DNA from: Spinellus fusiger
Lineage: Eukaryota > Mucoromycota > Mucoromycetes > Mucorales > Phycomycetaceae
DNA: 64,000 nucleotides
NCBI GenBank assembly: GCA_025094145.1
Contig: JALLLS010000070.1
Coordinates: 1-64,000, forward strand
Direction of reading: 5' to 3'
Shown here piece after piece: positions 23,401-36,114 of the stretch. The position numbers and the translations under genes are program-made. Every line of letters begins with the position of its first letter. The first letter of the stretch is position 1. Below the pieces are notes generated by a model. The model searched no databases, was not told the DNA's origin, and saw nothing but the letters and a program-made list of their open reading frames with translations.

Positions 23401-25719
23401 TTCTCTTCGAATAGAATCGGTAAATCTTCCAACATCGTATGTGATCTTATTTGCATATGTATGAGTTATATATATATATACATATTATTTACACCCTCAC
23501 CGATTTCTATAAAAAAATGCTCTTATAGGTAAACTTACATCTGCTTTAACATGGGCTGGTTTGTCTTCTCCTAGATGGGATCTTGCTACATCCACAACAC
23601 TTGATGTATTGGTCAGCATGTGTTTTCTTTCCTTTCTTCGTTCCTACTATACTATTATAGCTTACCTGAAGTTCTCAATTTGCACTGCCATTCTTGCCCA
23701 TCCTGCAAACTCTGTTGCTCTATCAGGATATGTTAATCGAGGAGCCAATCGCTTCACTACATCCTCGATATCTTGTCGAATCTCATAGGAGCTTTCTAAA
23801 CGGAAAAGAGTAAAACTACGCAAGAGATAATCATGAATAGTCAAGAACTGCAAGTTCAACTTGGGCAAAGACAAAGGTCTATCGCTTGCATAGAACTGTG
23901 TTTGAACCAAACCATCGCTAAACAAAGTTTCCTATAATAAAATAAACTAATAAATATTCATTCTTGGCTTCATTACCACCCACCTCATCAGGATACAATG
24001 GTAGTCCATTGATCTTTTCAATCTGACTCAGTCGTTTTTCGTATTTAGCAATAAGACTTTCAAGAAGAAGCTCTTTGTGGTCGACAAAGGGTGCAATTGA
24101 CTGTATAACTAAATCATTTCTAATGTCAACAGCAGTGCAAAGTTGGCTCAAGACATCAGTAGAAAGAGGCTTGAAATGCCATAAAAGATCACTTCGCGTC
24201 TCTATCGATGCCAAGTTGGCAAGAGGAAGTTCTGTGATTTCTTCTTTGAATTGGGAAAATACGATGCGCTAAAGCAACAGGGTTATTATCATCAAAGTGC
24301 ATGCAAATACAAGTCAGCCTATACTTCATTTTATTTACCTGCAATTGGATAAGCTGAGCACAGTGTACTTCTGTCATTTCAATATCTGTCAAGGCAAGAC
24401 CTGTTTGGTCATTGATCTCAAATTTGGCATAGAACATTAATGTTTCTAACAGTTGTTTGATCAATTCAACATCCTTGTCCTTGCGTTTCATCAAAGGAGA
24501 TATTTTGAAAAGAACAACCACCTGATGATCGTCCAATAAAACATTAAAGAATCGTCGTGTAGGAAGTTGTGCCTCAAGATCAATAATTAATTCAAGGAAT
24601 CGTTCTGTGTATCTTAAGATATTCTCATCCACTATAGTATTATTTTTTCGAATGTTCATTCCTGTCAGTACTTTTGTGTTTCTTTACCACTGTCACTGTA
24701 GATAGACTTTACTTACCCTCGCCTTGCTCTGGTATTTGGTAAAGTACTTCAATAAACTCTTTCAACAATTGGCTCAGGAATTGTCTTTCGAATTGAATAG
24801 TTTCTTTTGTTTCGTCATCTTCAAAATGATACATACAATGAGTATATTACTAATAGCATAGTGAGATCACTTTACCAGCGGCATCAAATTTCTTCTGGCC
24901 AGAGTTCCATAGTTTTCTCAAAGGTGCAAATTCATTCAACACACTCTCACAGCGAGACTCACAGGCCAAATTTGACCAAATAAAAATAGAGACCAACCTA
25001 TAAGCAAAGTGGGTCTTGAGCTCTATTTCATCTCATCTCCTTCCTTTTTATGTGTACTGCCCCATCATCGGGCGGACTTACTTTAAGCACTCGGAACGTA
25101 CTAATGGATTTTCTAAGCTCTGGAAACAGTGAATAAGGAATAGCAGTAGAGAAGTACGATCATTCAATGAGAGCGAATGGCTTTTAGAGCACAGTGCCAG
25201 ACGAGTGACATGTCCAAAAAAAGAGGAGAATTTAGCAGGATCGGATGAAAACGCGTCTACAATAATACATATATTGGTGAGTTGATGTATACATTCTTTT
25301 ATCTTACCCCAAGGCGATACACGCTGACGAAACTTCTCATTCACAACAAGACAGATAGACAAGACGTGATTTAGGCTTGCTTTTTTGCTGTCAAAATAAG
25401 GCCAAAGATACTGATGACTTTAGTGGAGTTCTTAAGATCATGGCCTTATTACCTTTTCCAGATACTGTGCGAATTCCAACAGCATGAGTTTTTTTGGATC
25501 ATAGTTGGTAGGCACCAGCTCAGTCTCCATGATAGTTTCTACTACAGTAGGATCCCATGAGATATTTTTGCTCTGACCGAAGTGTTTCTCTGCTAATTTA
25601 GAAATAGAATCTGATTGAATATCTTTCAATGTCAAATTTCTCAGTTTATTCGACGTGGAATCATGAGTTGCTGCTTCACTTGGAGAGGCATGCAAAGGTA
25701 ATGTTGTCTTTTGGTACAT
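20483..25719 (-). CDS. AQR: Aquarius/EMB-4 intron-binding spliceosomal RNA helicase
   Basis: A multi-exon gene (at least a dozen short introns) of about 1,450-1,500 residues, like human AQR (1485). From the N-terminus: [10 protein letters not shown] and [10 protein letters not shown], then [81 protein letters not shown] and the SF1 helicase core. The core has Walker [10 protein letters not shown], Walker B region [27 protein letters not shown] and [15 protein letters not shown] Lys-rich insert (PKKKKKMKK) sits just before the helicase. Aquarius binds intron RNA upstream of the branch site within the activated spliceosome and links splicing to snoRNP assembly; S. pombe Cwf11 is the relative. 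The start is set at the first in-frame ATG (MYQKTTLPL); the frame stays open further upstream without an ATG. The last exon (20557-20483) is short and acidic. Fits an intron-dense genome. Individual exon edges were checked at several but not all junctions. Confidence 0.95.
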
Positions 25720-26683
25720 TGCGTGAGGAGCAAAAGAGTATCTCGGAAAAAAAGGTTCAAGTTCAATCCTAAAGGTCACGTGAAATGACGGGTGGGCTTA
25801 TCTTACACACCCAGAGATCTTACGGCCTTTTACGGTGCAATTATTCCTAGTGTATAGTTCAATCCATTTGGCTTTGCTCTTGTGTACTTCGAATTGTGCA
25901 ATAAAGTGTTAGTGAAGGGTTTATTTAGGAAGAATATCTACAAATACAATAAGTTTGGCTTTTAGATGAAGGAAGCAGGAGTATATGTTAGGGAGAGCGG
26001 CTTATTGAGTAATCTATATCACTCTAAACCTTGCGGTGGCATATCAAGCGTGATAAAAGTATGTGAGAATGAACACTTTGTTCATTGATCATTTACGAGT
26101 TCTTAAGAATAAAATTTATCAGGATTTTAAAATAATATGTATCGTGTTTGTAATGAGCTCTCCTTTTATTTATTTAAAATAAAATAAGAAAATAAAAGAG
26201 TATTGATGATGTTCATCTATATCTAACTTAACAAGCACTATGATATAGCCTTGGACTATAGGCTCCATAGACTTTTTTTTGGATGCCAGCCATATGTTTA
26301 ATATTTATACATCCTCAGGTGTGAAGTGTGGTTCTATAAAAATGAAATCTCTACCTCCCATCACCAGTAGATTATTATTATTGCTAAATATAATATTTTA
26401 TTTGATAAGTTCTATAAAAAGACTTTCATTACATCAAACAAAGATATTTCCTTTATGCGTTTAACAGTGGGAGTTTTTTATTATTATTATTTAAGGATCA
26501 AGTACAAAGCTGTACTTGATCAGTCAATAGATACATAGTACTTTTGATCTCATTCAGTTTTATTCATATAATTTGTTCTGATCAAATGTTATGTTCATGC
26601 TATGTTTAAAGGTATAAAACACCATTTTGTGGAAAGACCACACATACATGGATATATCAACTGCAAAAAGATGAGGCTATTAT
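25720..26683. other. Spacer upstream of Aquarius
   Basis: Holds the Aquarius promoter, including a CACGTGAAAT E-box at 25777-25786 about 60 bp from the start codon. Bases 26490-26520 carry a short inverted repeat (TGATCA-flanked AAGTACAAAGCTGTACTT). No gene seen. Confidence 0.5.
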
Positions 26684-26924
26684 TCAGGGAGTTGGGAGGA
26701 CAATCATTGCTGCACGTGTGGAAGAGCATGTTCCGAGTATAGAGTTGCATGTCAATATAGCAGGAGGGGCACAAGCAGCAGCAACTGTACCAAAGGTGGC
26801 ACCGGCGGCACCGTAACATACTACTGTAGCAGCAGCACAGGCAGCCTGACAGAGTCCATAGGTAATCGGTCCTGCGTTGGCACCAGCAATTAGAAAGAAA
26901 GCACTAAAGATCAATTAAAACCAT
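26684..26924 (-). pseudogene. Small secreted Cys-rich protein, frameshifted copy
   Basis: This copy is nearly identical over its distal half to the intact gene at 29014-29256, but alignment of the starts shows two bases missing shortly after the ATG (26924). Translation from that ATG meets TAG after six codons. The frame that matches the homologue has TAA directly upstream and no ATG, so no intact signal peptide can be made. The downstream frame, from FSAFFLIAGANAGPITYG to LPTP, is otherwise open, which points to recent loss. The last cysteine of the family pattern is also changed (SSTR instead of SSTC). Confidence 0.85.
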
Positions 26925-26939
26925 TATTATTTTTATATT

Positions 26940-29013
26940 TATATAGAGAAGAGAAGAGAAAAAGAGTGATGAATTTAAAGTTAGTATTTAATGTAGGTTC
27001 TTTATCTAATTTATAGAATTATGTATTTGTCTTCAGATTAAAAAAATAAAAAAGACATGTCATCTTTGACCTTTTGACCTATTATGAATTAGGAATTGGG
27101 TTAAAATTGAGAATAAAGTAAGTTCTAGTAAGATTTGGTGGTTTAGGCACAAGTATTTTTATTTCCATGTTCTATTCTAGTTTTGTATTATCAACTTTCT
27201 GTATTCTATATTCAGTCTTTTAAATATCAAATAAAAGAATATAGTTCCCTGATCATTGAAAAGAAAATATATTACTAGTTCAAAGAAAGCATAGATTCTT
27301 ATGAAAGAAGATTATTTTGTAGCTAAAAAAATACAGGTTCATTGTTAAATCATTTGGTGTTTAATGTACTTTCCACCACCCATAAACTCCAAAAACTACT
27401 CAATTCATAAGTTATTCAACAAGATATCATGAAAACCATTGAAATTCTCTCCAAGCGTCAAGTACTTGATGAAATGTTCATAATAAATCTTCTTAGTTTA
27501 TATTCACTCTAGATCCTTTTAACAGACTCACACTTTAACTTATCAGGCTACATGAGTGATTAATGCCAATTATGCATATACTAGCTCTTTAGATACCATT
27601 AAAGTTTATTATAGAGATAAGTATTTATATGGATTCTTTCTCAGGGAAAGGGCGAGGGTTGATATAAAGACTTGTTTGTTATAGCCCCTAAAAGAGTAGT
27701 TTTAGTTTGTAACAAGTAATGTCTATCCCCTCTTGTTATTTTGTTTAGACTCTTCTCGTGAAGTTCACCATTTTTTTTGACAGACTCGCATACAACAACT
27801 AGTAAAAGTGTTTACAGGTTAAACTAATCGAGTTTTCTCTTAGTCAATGTATAAATAATAAGTAGATCAATCTGAAAACCATGGATGAAATATCTTTATT
27901 TTCTTCAAGCCATGTATTATTATTTTTATAGATGAAGAGCTCAAAATCATAACATGGAAAAGAGCTTATATTATTCTACAAAATAACCATTAGTATATCG
28001 TTTGTATAGGGAGTAATCATATTTACTATCAACTACAGTCTATTATCTCCACTCAATGATCATCATTGAGTTCCTGATAAGGCCCTTGAATATTCTATCA
28101 TATTTAACTAATACAAGTCTGTTCCTTGCTTTATTCGTAAACGATACTCTTAACTTTATAATTCTCTGTTCAAAGTACGCTCAATGATGTTCTGTTGTAT
28201 TTACATCTAAACTTTTATTGACTAACCTGACATGGTCTCAGCACTATTTTCTACTCTTTCTAGGAGAGAGAACATCAAGTATTAAAATCTGTAATTTTAT
28301 AATAGATAAGTTAACCAACACTAGATTTTGAGAATGATAGATGGAAAATACTGAACAGGACACTAAGTCATCGATGTTGTCCTCGGAGTTCATATTGTTC
28401 TCCATAATGCATAAATGCTTAACCCCTTCACACCTGAAACAAATCTATACGACGCCATTAGCACTATTAAACTTTATGTGCGTTATATGCCTTATTAACG
28501 TCTCTTAATATTTTTTGAATGAAAACAAATCTTCTGGTCTAGACCATGGGCTTATGTAGAATATTTTTATAAGTCACTTTGAAAGCACTGTAATCAAAAA
28601 TATCATGAGACTTAGTGTTAGCTTTTAATAAAGATGTATACAGTTTACGGTTTATAGTCAATACTCATGCTTAATAAATATATGTGGTCTTGTTTATTGT
28701 TGATATTGATGTTTTCTCTCTCTAAATATTTACAACCTTTTAAAACTATTTATAAGAAGCATAAATATGCATATAATTATCTATATGTTTTCCCTAGTCT
28801 TAATCTAACAAAAGCATAGCTTTGATAAATAAATTAGACAAAAGACAAAGAGTATAGTGAGTACCAGTGTGAGTTTCTATATGTTTTTTTTTAGGTGAAA
28901 ATACAGCTGTTTTCATTTCTCACATAATAACATGAAGCTTAGAAAAAACTATTTTGGTATACATTGTTAAGCTAAATATACAGAAATTTATTACTTGTCA
29001 AAAAGATTATCCT
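26940..29013. other. AT-rich spacer between the two secreted-protein copies
   Basis: About 2 kb without a supported gene. The two copies are in the same orientation, so the unit probably arose by local duplication; homology visible by eye is limited to the genes and short flanks. Confidence 0.5.
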
Positions 29014-29256
29014 TCAGGGAATTGGGAGAAAAATCAACGTTGCACATGTGGAAGAGCATGTTCCGAGTATAGAGTTGCATGTCAATATAGCAGGAGGGGC
29101 ACAAGCAGCAGCAACTGTACCAAAGGTAGCACCGGCGGCACTGTAGCATGCTACTGCTGCAGCAGTACATGCAGTTTGACAGAGACCATAAGAGACAGGA
29201 CCTGCATTAACACCGGCAACAAGAAAAAAGGCACTGAGGATCATAAAAGACTTCAT
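29014..29256 (-). CDS. Small secreted Cys-rich protein, intact copy
   Basis: A single-exon gene of 80 residues. MKSFMILSAFFLVAGVNA is a textbook signal peptide with likely cleavage before GPVSYG. The mature part of about 62 residues has seven cysteines with spacing C-3-C-6-C-14-C-7-C-6-C-3-C, so the outer spacings are mirror images, and it is unusually rich in Ala, Gly and Thr (AAGATFGTVAAACAPP). This resembles small GP.YG..C proteins I recall as unnamed from early-diverging fungi; no function is known to me. The disulfide pattern and cell-wall or extracellular role are inference. It lies in a gene-poor region 2 kb from its broken paralogue. A hydrophobic-helix hairpin clipped by disulfides would fit the pattern. 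Confidence 0.8.
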   Translation of the reverse strand: MKSFMILSAFFLVAGVNAGPVSYGLCQTACTAAAVACYSAAGATFGTVAAACAPPAILTCNSILGTCSSTCATLIFLPIP

Positions 29257-29329
29257 TATTTTTGTTTGAAAAATAAAATAAAAGGATTGAGAGGATTTTA
29301 CACTTAATATTTAATGTAAGTTATTTTAT

Positions 29330-32300
29330 ATTTAATTTATAGAATCATAAAGATTGATTTTGTGATTCAGATAAAATAAATAGTATGAGAAAATATAGGA
29401 AATAGAGAGCTGTTATCGGATAGAGTATAGCTGTTGATTCAGGATAGCTATTGAGTTATGGAGAGAGTTAGTCAATTATAATATACCTATTTAAGTAGAA
29501 AAGATAAATAGAGAACTGATATATATATATATATATATTATAGTTTAATGGATGCCTTTAGAGAAGTAATTGACAGTTTTTTGTGGGTATTGATATGAAA
29601 TGAACTTTATTTTTAATGCTTATTAAATTAATATTAGACCCCATATAGATACCAGGTATATTTTCTAAATATTCTTTACTCATAAGAATAAATCCGAGAA
29701 ATTAGACACATCTACTCCTTGGTACACTTTAAATAATCTTCATTCGTGTACAAATATTTTTATTTCATCAAGATGGGAGCTTCAGTGTAAGATTGTGTTT
29801 TCATGGGTTTGTTTATCAATATATGTTTCATAAATCATTAGTTCACCAGATATCATAGTATAACCTTTAATATTTTTTTATATCAAATACACATTTTTTA
29901 TTTTTAAATAATATTATAAAGCTTCAGGTTTATGTCAGGTATTTTTGTGATACTATCAAGATGTGATTATTAGTATAAAAAAGACCCTACGTTTGCTATT
30001 TAAATCCTTTCATATTCTCAAAGCTCACAAATGCCAGGAAGAGCAGGTAGATATACCACCAATATTGTTTACAAATCAATAATATAGTTTTCAGTCCATA
30101 TCTTTTATTATTATTATATTTAATCCAAAATAGAATATAAATAATTTAACACTGTTTCTATCAACTGTAAAATACGCAACTTTGATAATCATTTGTTCGA
30201 TTTATGAGTGCTATCAATCATGGCCCATTAATAAGGGCCAATTTCCCCCAAAGCAAAGTATAGGTTAAAAAATTCTCATAGTGGGTCTATATCAACAATA
30301 TTATCAAATATAAACTATATACCTTGACTTATTAATGATAATAAGATAAATCATATGATCTGTTTATAAATAATCATCTTAAGAGTATACAAAGATTAAA
30401 CAAAGCATGTAAGAATACAGTAATTTGATTGAAATCTAGAGTAAAATCTCATTTATAGGGCATAGAAATCTCTTGTAATTAAGTCTATTTTTTATATAAT
30501 TCAAGCAGAAAAAACTTTCTGTATGTATTTATAGTATTTATAAAAAGATGAATGTTAATAAAGTCAATTTTATTCTTTAAGTTAGTATCGATGATGTTCC
30601 TTAAGAAATACTCTATTAAGGTTAGAAGTTCACTAGGTGAATATCTAATTTAATATTATTTTATTGAGTAAATTGCACATAGCTACCTTTTCATTGCTGT
30701 GATAGATTCAACATTGCGTTTTTGCCATGAATCATTCATTAGTTTTAAGTTTCCCTCTAAACATCTTTTAGCTTCTTTTTTTTGACACATCATCAACCAA
30801 TCTAGCAAAGACCAAAACTGTTATTGCAATTGCTTTATTTTTCATGGATTATTAAACTGTCTAATACTATCTCTTCTTGGGATTGATTCCTATTACTATA
30901 AAACAGCTATTTTCTTGATTACCTGCATTCTTGTGTGAGTTTTTTTTCTTTTTAGATAAAATATTATTTTCTGTTGATGTGCTTACCACACATACCATCA
31001 TGTTTCATGATAAGTCTTTAGTCTTCTCAGTGTCTTCTTTCTCTTTAAATTTACCTCTTCATCCATTTATCAACATAGTTACAATTGCTTTATATATAAT
31101 GGTTCCTGGAATCATTTTTTATTAAAATTTCATGAGATGGACTCTATTCAATACACAAATAGTTCATTATACCCAAGACAAATTAACATTTTGAACTGTA
31201 TCAAATGTTTATCTATTTTGTCTGTTGTGTTTTTATTTGATTTTTAATGATCCACTGTTCTTAAAACACTACTCAATGATGACTAATTAATATATAAATC
31301 TAAGCCTAAAGAGAAGCAATACACTTATTCTCTATAACAAGAAAGAAGAGCAAGCCCATTTTTAGACCTATAACTGTAAAAAACGGTGAAAGGGAATAAA
31401 CAGTGAATTGGAGAAATAATACTATCATTAATATTTATTAATAGGGGCACCTTTTTCATTACAAACGTTGCTATCTGCTTTTTGTTTTCGTTTTTATAAG
31501 AAAATAAAATAAAATAAAATAAAATAAAATAAAAACAATCGTATTTTATTTCTAATTAAAAAAGAAAGTGAAAGATTCTACAGATTTGGCTATGCATATT
31601 ATTCTTATTTATTTCTAAATTACTATGAATGATAATAAATTAAGAAAGGTATTTATAATTATTATGAAAGCAGCCCTAAATAAAGTTATTTTTAGGATTA
31701 AAACAGTAACACTAAGTGTTGACTTGAAGCATAGATGTATCTGTATTTGTACATGTAAATATTGTCCTTTTTAGTTTGGTCAACATGAAACCAGTATCTA
31801 GTCTGGTGTCTAAAAATAGGTAGAAATGATATGTTCTGGATTTTTATTTATATGAATAAATATAAAAGACAATGTCTTTACGGGCCTATATTAAATAAAG
31901 AAAAAAAATTAAATTAAATTAGATTTGGTATAGCCCTCCTTTGTTTTTTTAAGTAACAGTACTACTGTTCTTATAAGTTTATCAAAGTGACTACAAAGGT
32001 TCTTTTTAAGATGTAATAAAGAAGTTCAATAGATAAAACATGACTTAATAAGAGAAAGAAAAAAGAATAGGCTTAACTTGATCAATCACAAACAAGGAAT
32101 GATCCCTTCCAGCCATCTCTATTTCAGTATAGCTTAAGCTTCTTTTCTTAATATTAGATACAAACACCAGGTTTCTACTATTTTTTATGTTAATAACATC
32201 AGTTGTCATACGTAATGAATAAAAGTACTAAAGATATAGTTCTATATCTGAGCAATAGACACCCCAGCACCTGAACTGATTACCACAGTTTACAAAGTAA

Positions 32301-35300
32301 TAAACAAGCAAATGATGAATTTATCAATGGTGTGTATTGTTCTAACTTACACATATATATCTATTTACATACATAATGGCTTATAGAATACAAAGTTATT
32401 GCCGAGCTCTCTATTTTATTGGTGATCATATATCTTCAATCAGTAACCATAGTATATTTTAATTACTTATTTTAGTCAAAGACTGCTTAATAGCGATCAA
32501 TAAACATCTTTGACTGTCTATTCAGATAGTTCACTTAAAACTTAACATCAGACATTACACCAAGAAGGGATGAGTAACAATCAAGAGTAGTTAAATGGTA
32601 TTCATTAGCCACCTCCAGTCATTTATTTGCTCTTATCAACACAAAAACTAATTTAGTCTGAACACATGGGTTTTGCTGCATAAAGATGTGATCATTTAAA
32701 TCTACATAGTATACATTAGCACACCTATATTTATTTAAAAGAACATTTTTATTTACAAAACAATCACAATCTTATTCCTTTTATATAGTTATACAGAATA
32801 AAGAAATAGAAAGGAATCGCAGTAGTGAAGATGAAAAGAAAAAAGAAAAAGAAAATGCTGACAATGCTCAAAGTATTTGTTGTAGTTTTAATCCATTGCA
32901 TTTCTTGTAAAATATGATATATGAAGATACTAAGAATGTGCAATATTCCTCTTGTTTGTTTGATCGACTATTCACTCAGACCCTTTTTCTTTTCTCAAAT
33001 TATTTTCTTTCTTTCAGTCATTGATGTCACTGCTATTGAACAGATTGTACTGTTTAAATAGCACTGATAAGTATGTGACTCTAGATACGGAAAGGGGTAG
33101 TAGAGTAACATGAAATATAGTTTGCTTGAGTGCATATTCTTTAGTCAAAAGATGATGGATACAATGAAAACGCCTTTAATTATATAAAATCGTATAAAGA
33201 ACGATGCTTGAGTATTAGATATAGGTTAAAAGCAAATAAAATAATATATATTTTCCCCCCTTATCATCATTCCAATGCCAACATATCATTCTATATATCA
33301 AGAGCTGTAGTATGCCATATATCACTGTAAAAGGCAGTTAAAAGTAGGAATACTAAAGGTGACTCTAGAGAGTAAAATAGAAAGTACCAATAAAAATACC
33401 ACTAGGAGCTATAGATCACTGAAAATACGGTAGAGTTTTAATAGAGTTATCTTACACCTTTGAACAAAGTAGAATATGTAGTTCTCCATTCTCACAACTA
33501 TAATCATCCCAAGGATACTCCTGTTGTTAATGTTGACGCTGTTAATTGCGCTAGACTCTGTATAATTCTCTTGTAACTGTCTTGCTGATGTACTGACCTC
33601 TTATTTCTTTTCATCGCTAATAATGATGATCAGAAGTTGTTGTTTAAATACACATTTATTTACTGAGAACATGCAGAATATATTCTATAGCTCTTTAGAT
33701 TACAACAAGAGGTCATGATGGAGAAATCATCAAGCAGTAGTAGTAGAATGTATATGGCCAGTAGGAATGTTCAGCATAGAGCTAAGCAGTGGACTTTTGC
33801 TTCACTGTTTTACTTGTCTATCACTACTAATGTCAATAAGCAGGACATTCATCAGAGCCTATAAGAGAGTATCTCAAGCATCCGATTGCCTGTACTCTTG
33901 AGCTAATTTACTATTTACTTTATTCTCGTTCCCCTAAGAGTCACATCATCTTGTTTCAGTTTATAAAAGAGAACTCAACCCCTCTTCTCACTTACAGATC
34001 ATGTGATTCATATCTATATTCTTTTTACTTATTACAATGCTTACTCACCTGTGGAAAGAAAGTCATTGTGTTTCTATAAGCTTACAAAGTCATTTTTCTG
34101 CCTTGTCTGTTTATTCAAATGAATTTTCTTTTTTATCCAAGTCAGAGAGATACACTCTTCTTCTGAAGATAGGCTCTAATCGTATGATTATTTTTATTGT
34201 TTCATCAGGTGAATTTCATGAACAAATTCACCGATATCACACCTAAACAAATATCTAAATCATCTCAAACATGTAGAATGCACTCCTCTATGCACTATCA
34301 CTATGAAAACAACAGGTGTAGCGTGTATTAATAACCGAAAAGAGACTATCTCATTGTTTATTTTTTATTTTTTAGATTTCTTCATCTTATTTTGTATTTG
34401 TATTACCTTTATCTAAAAAGAGAGAGAGAGAATACCGTCTGAATGCAAGAAAGACTTCACTCTTCTCGTTTGATGACTAACAGTGGGATAAATTCACATT
34501 GCCAAATCATGTGGAAATAGGCGCCGAATAAAATAAAACTGTTGTTTTGAAATCCTTCATTTCCTGGATTCAACAAAGTCAGTTTTGCAATGCTAACCAT
34601 GCCTTTATGATAGGATATTATCAAATCTTACTCTTTCTCTTTTCTTGTTTTGAAATTGATGAATAAATAATTAGAATTAGAATAATAATAAATAGTAAAT
34701 AATAAATAATAAATAATAGAGAGAGGAATTCATCTGTCCATGTTACTGCTATCCAACATAAAGAAGAAAAGATAGAAATCCACAGAGGACAGTAGTCTCT
34801 CTCTGGTGGAGGGTCTGACACATTCTGTCAGTGTCATGTGACCTCTTCTTAACAGATGTATGCTTCATGTTGTGTTTCACTGGAGAGTACTCTCACAGTA
34901 TAGTCACTAGCAAAAGGTAGCCTCTACTCCCACTACTGTATTCAATCTCTCTCTCTCTATCATGACAGAGCCCCTTGTCCATTGCTTTCTATATCACGTG
35001 ATGCTACTGTGACTACATTCCATTGTCCTTACTGAGAAGAGTAAGAACAGTAGGATAGATTGAAGGCTAAAATGAAACCAAAAGAGAATTCCGTAGTACA
35101 CTGCACAGATAGGCCATAGTGTTTTCCACTGCCAAGTCCCATTGTAAGGCCATGCTTAATGAAGCCTGGATAGACAATCTCAGATTGAATATCAGAGACA
35201 TTTCCCTCTGCCTTTTTGGTAATGGTTTTGTATGGCTATGGTTTGCTTCAGAATCAAATTCTTTACAAGTCTAATGTCAATGGATCAAAGCCACTTGTTC

Positions 35301-35450
35301 CATGTTACTACAATGAGAATTCCACTCTGCAATGATGTTGGGTAGTTTTATGACTCCATCGACCGACAGACCGACAGACAGAGAACAATTGCATCTCCGT
35401 AGACAAGAGAATGGCAAATACCACTTTTTCATGAGCATGGGCCCATACAA
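29330..35450. other. Gene-poor AT-rich spacer
   Basis: About 6 kb with no supported coding exon. An AAAAT pentamer repeat lies at 31500-31536. From about 34.8 kb the sequence becomes less AT-rich, and an ATCACGTGAT palindrome occurs at 34993-35002. This may be an unrecognised transcript or the distant 5' region of MUB1. Confidence 0.5.
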
Positions 35451-35490
35451 TAGAGTGAATGGAAGATGTATCTGTTGTGTCTAGTAGTTT

Positions 35491-35540
35491 ACTGCCATGC
35501 CACTATGGTTACTGCCATGTCACTATGGTTACTGCCATGT
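35491..35540. repeat. 20-bp direct repeat, ACTGCCATGTCACTATGGTT
   Basis: Two full copies and a partial third, with one base different in the first. It lies about 600 bp upstream of MUB1. Confidence 0.8.
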
Positions 35541-36004
35541 CTACTGCTTTACTAGCTTCCACAGATATTGACTCAGTTTCTCTATTACTTTTCATTCAAG
35601 GCTTACTGATTGGTCCTCCTCCCCTTTTTTCCGTCTTTCCTCCCCTTTTTATTTTATTTTGTTTTAATACATTCACACCCACATTTACGCCTGTACTTTT
35701 TTTTGTACTCTTTCTCGCATTTCTTACAGTTGTTGGAGTCATTCCACTACTGACACCTCTCCCACTGTCTATTCTCCCACTGCCTAAAGTGCTGACAGTA
35801 GTGTATGAGATTCTGACGAATGAGAGACAATCAATCACAGTCAATTACAAACAATCACAGATCTCTCAAGATCTATATAAATCATACACATCGATTGGCA
35901 CTGAGAGAAAATAATCTTCATTTATAGAAAATGTGCGTGTGTATAGCTGTGTGTAGGTTGTATGAGAAAGATGACTAAAAAAAAAAACAATAGCAGAATT
36001 CCCT

Positions 36005-36105
36005 TTTTTATCAAGCCTTGTTCTCTTGTTCCCTTTTTTCCCTTTCCCTTTTTCTTTTTCTTTTTCTTTTTTTTTTTCCCTTTTCCCTTTTCCCTTTATA
36101 ATTTT
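36005..36105. repeat. Polypyrimidine tract (CCCTTTT-type repeats)
   Basis: About 100 bases almost entirely C/T, ending 10 bases before the MUB1 start codon. CCCTATAG directly before the ATG could also be a splice acceptor of a 5' leader intron. Confidence 0.75.
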
Positions 36106-36114
36106 CCCTATAGA

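Noticed and set aside
35459..35914. 151-codon plus-strand hydrophobic frame upstream of MUB1
   Set aside because: Largely the 20-bp repeat and T/C-rich DNA translated into Leu, Phe and Pro; no family content and no splice to MUB1 found. A real leader peptide is not excluded.
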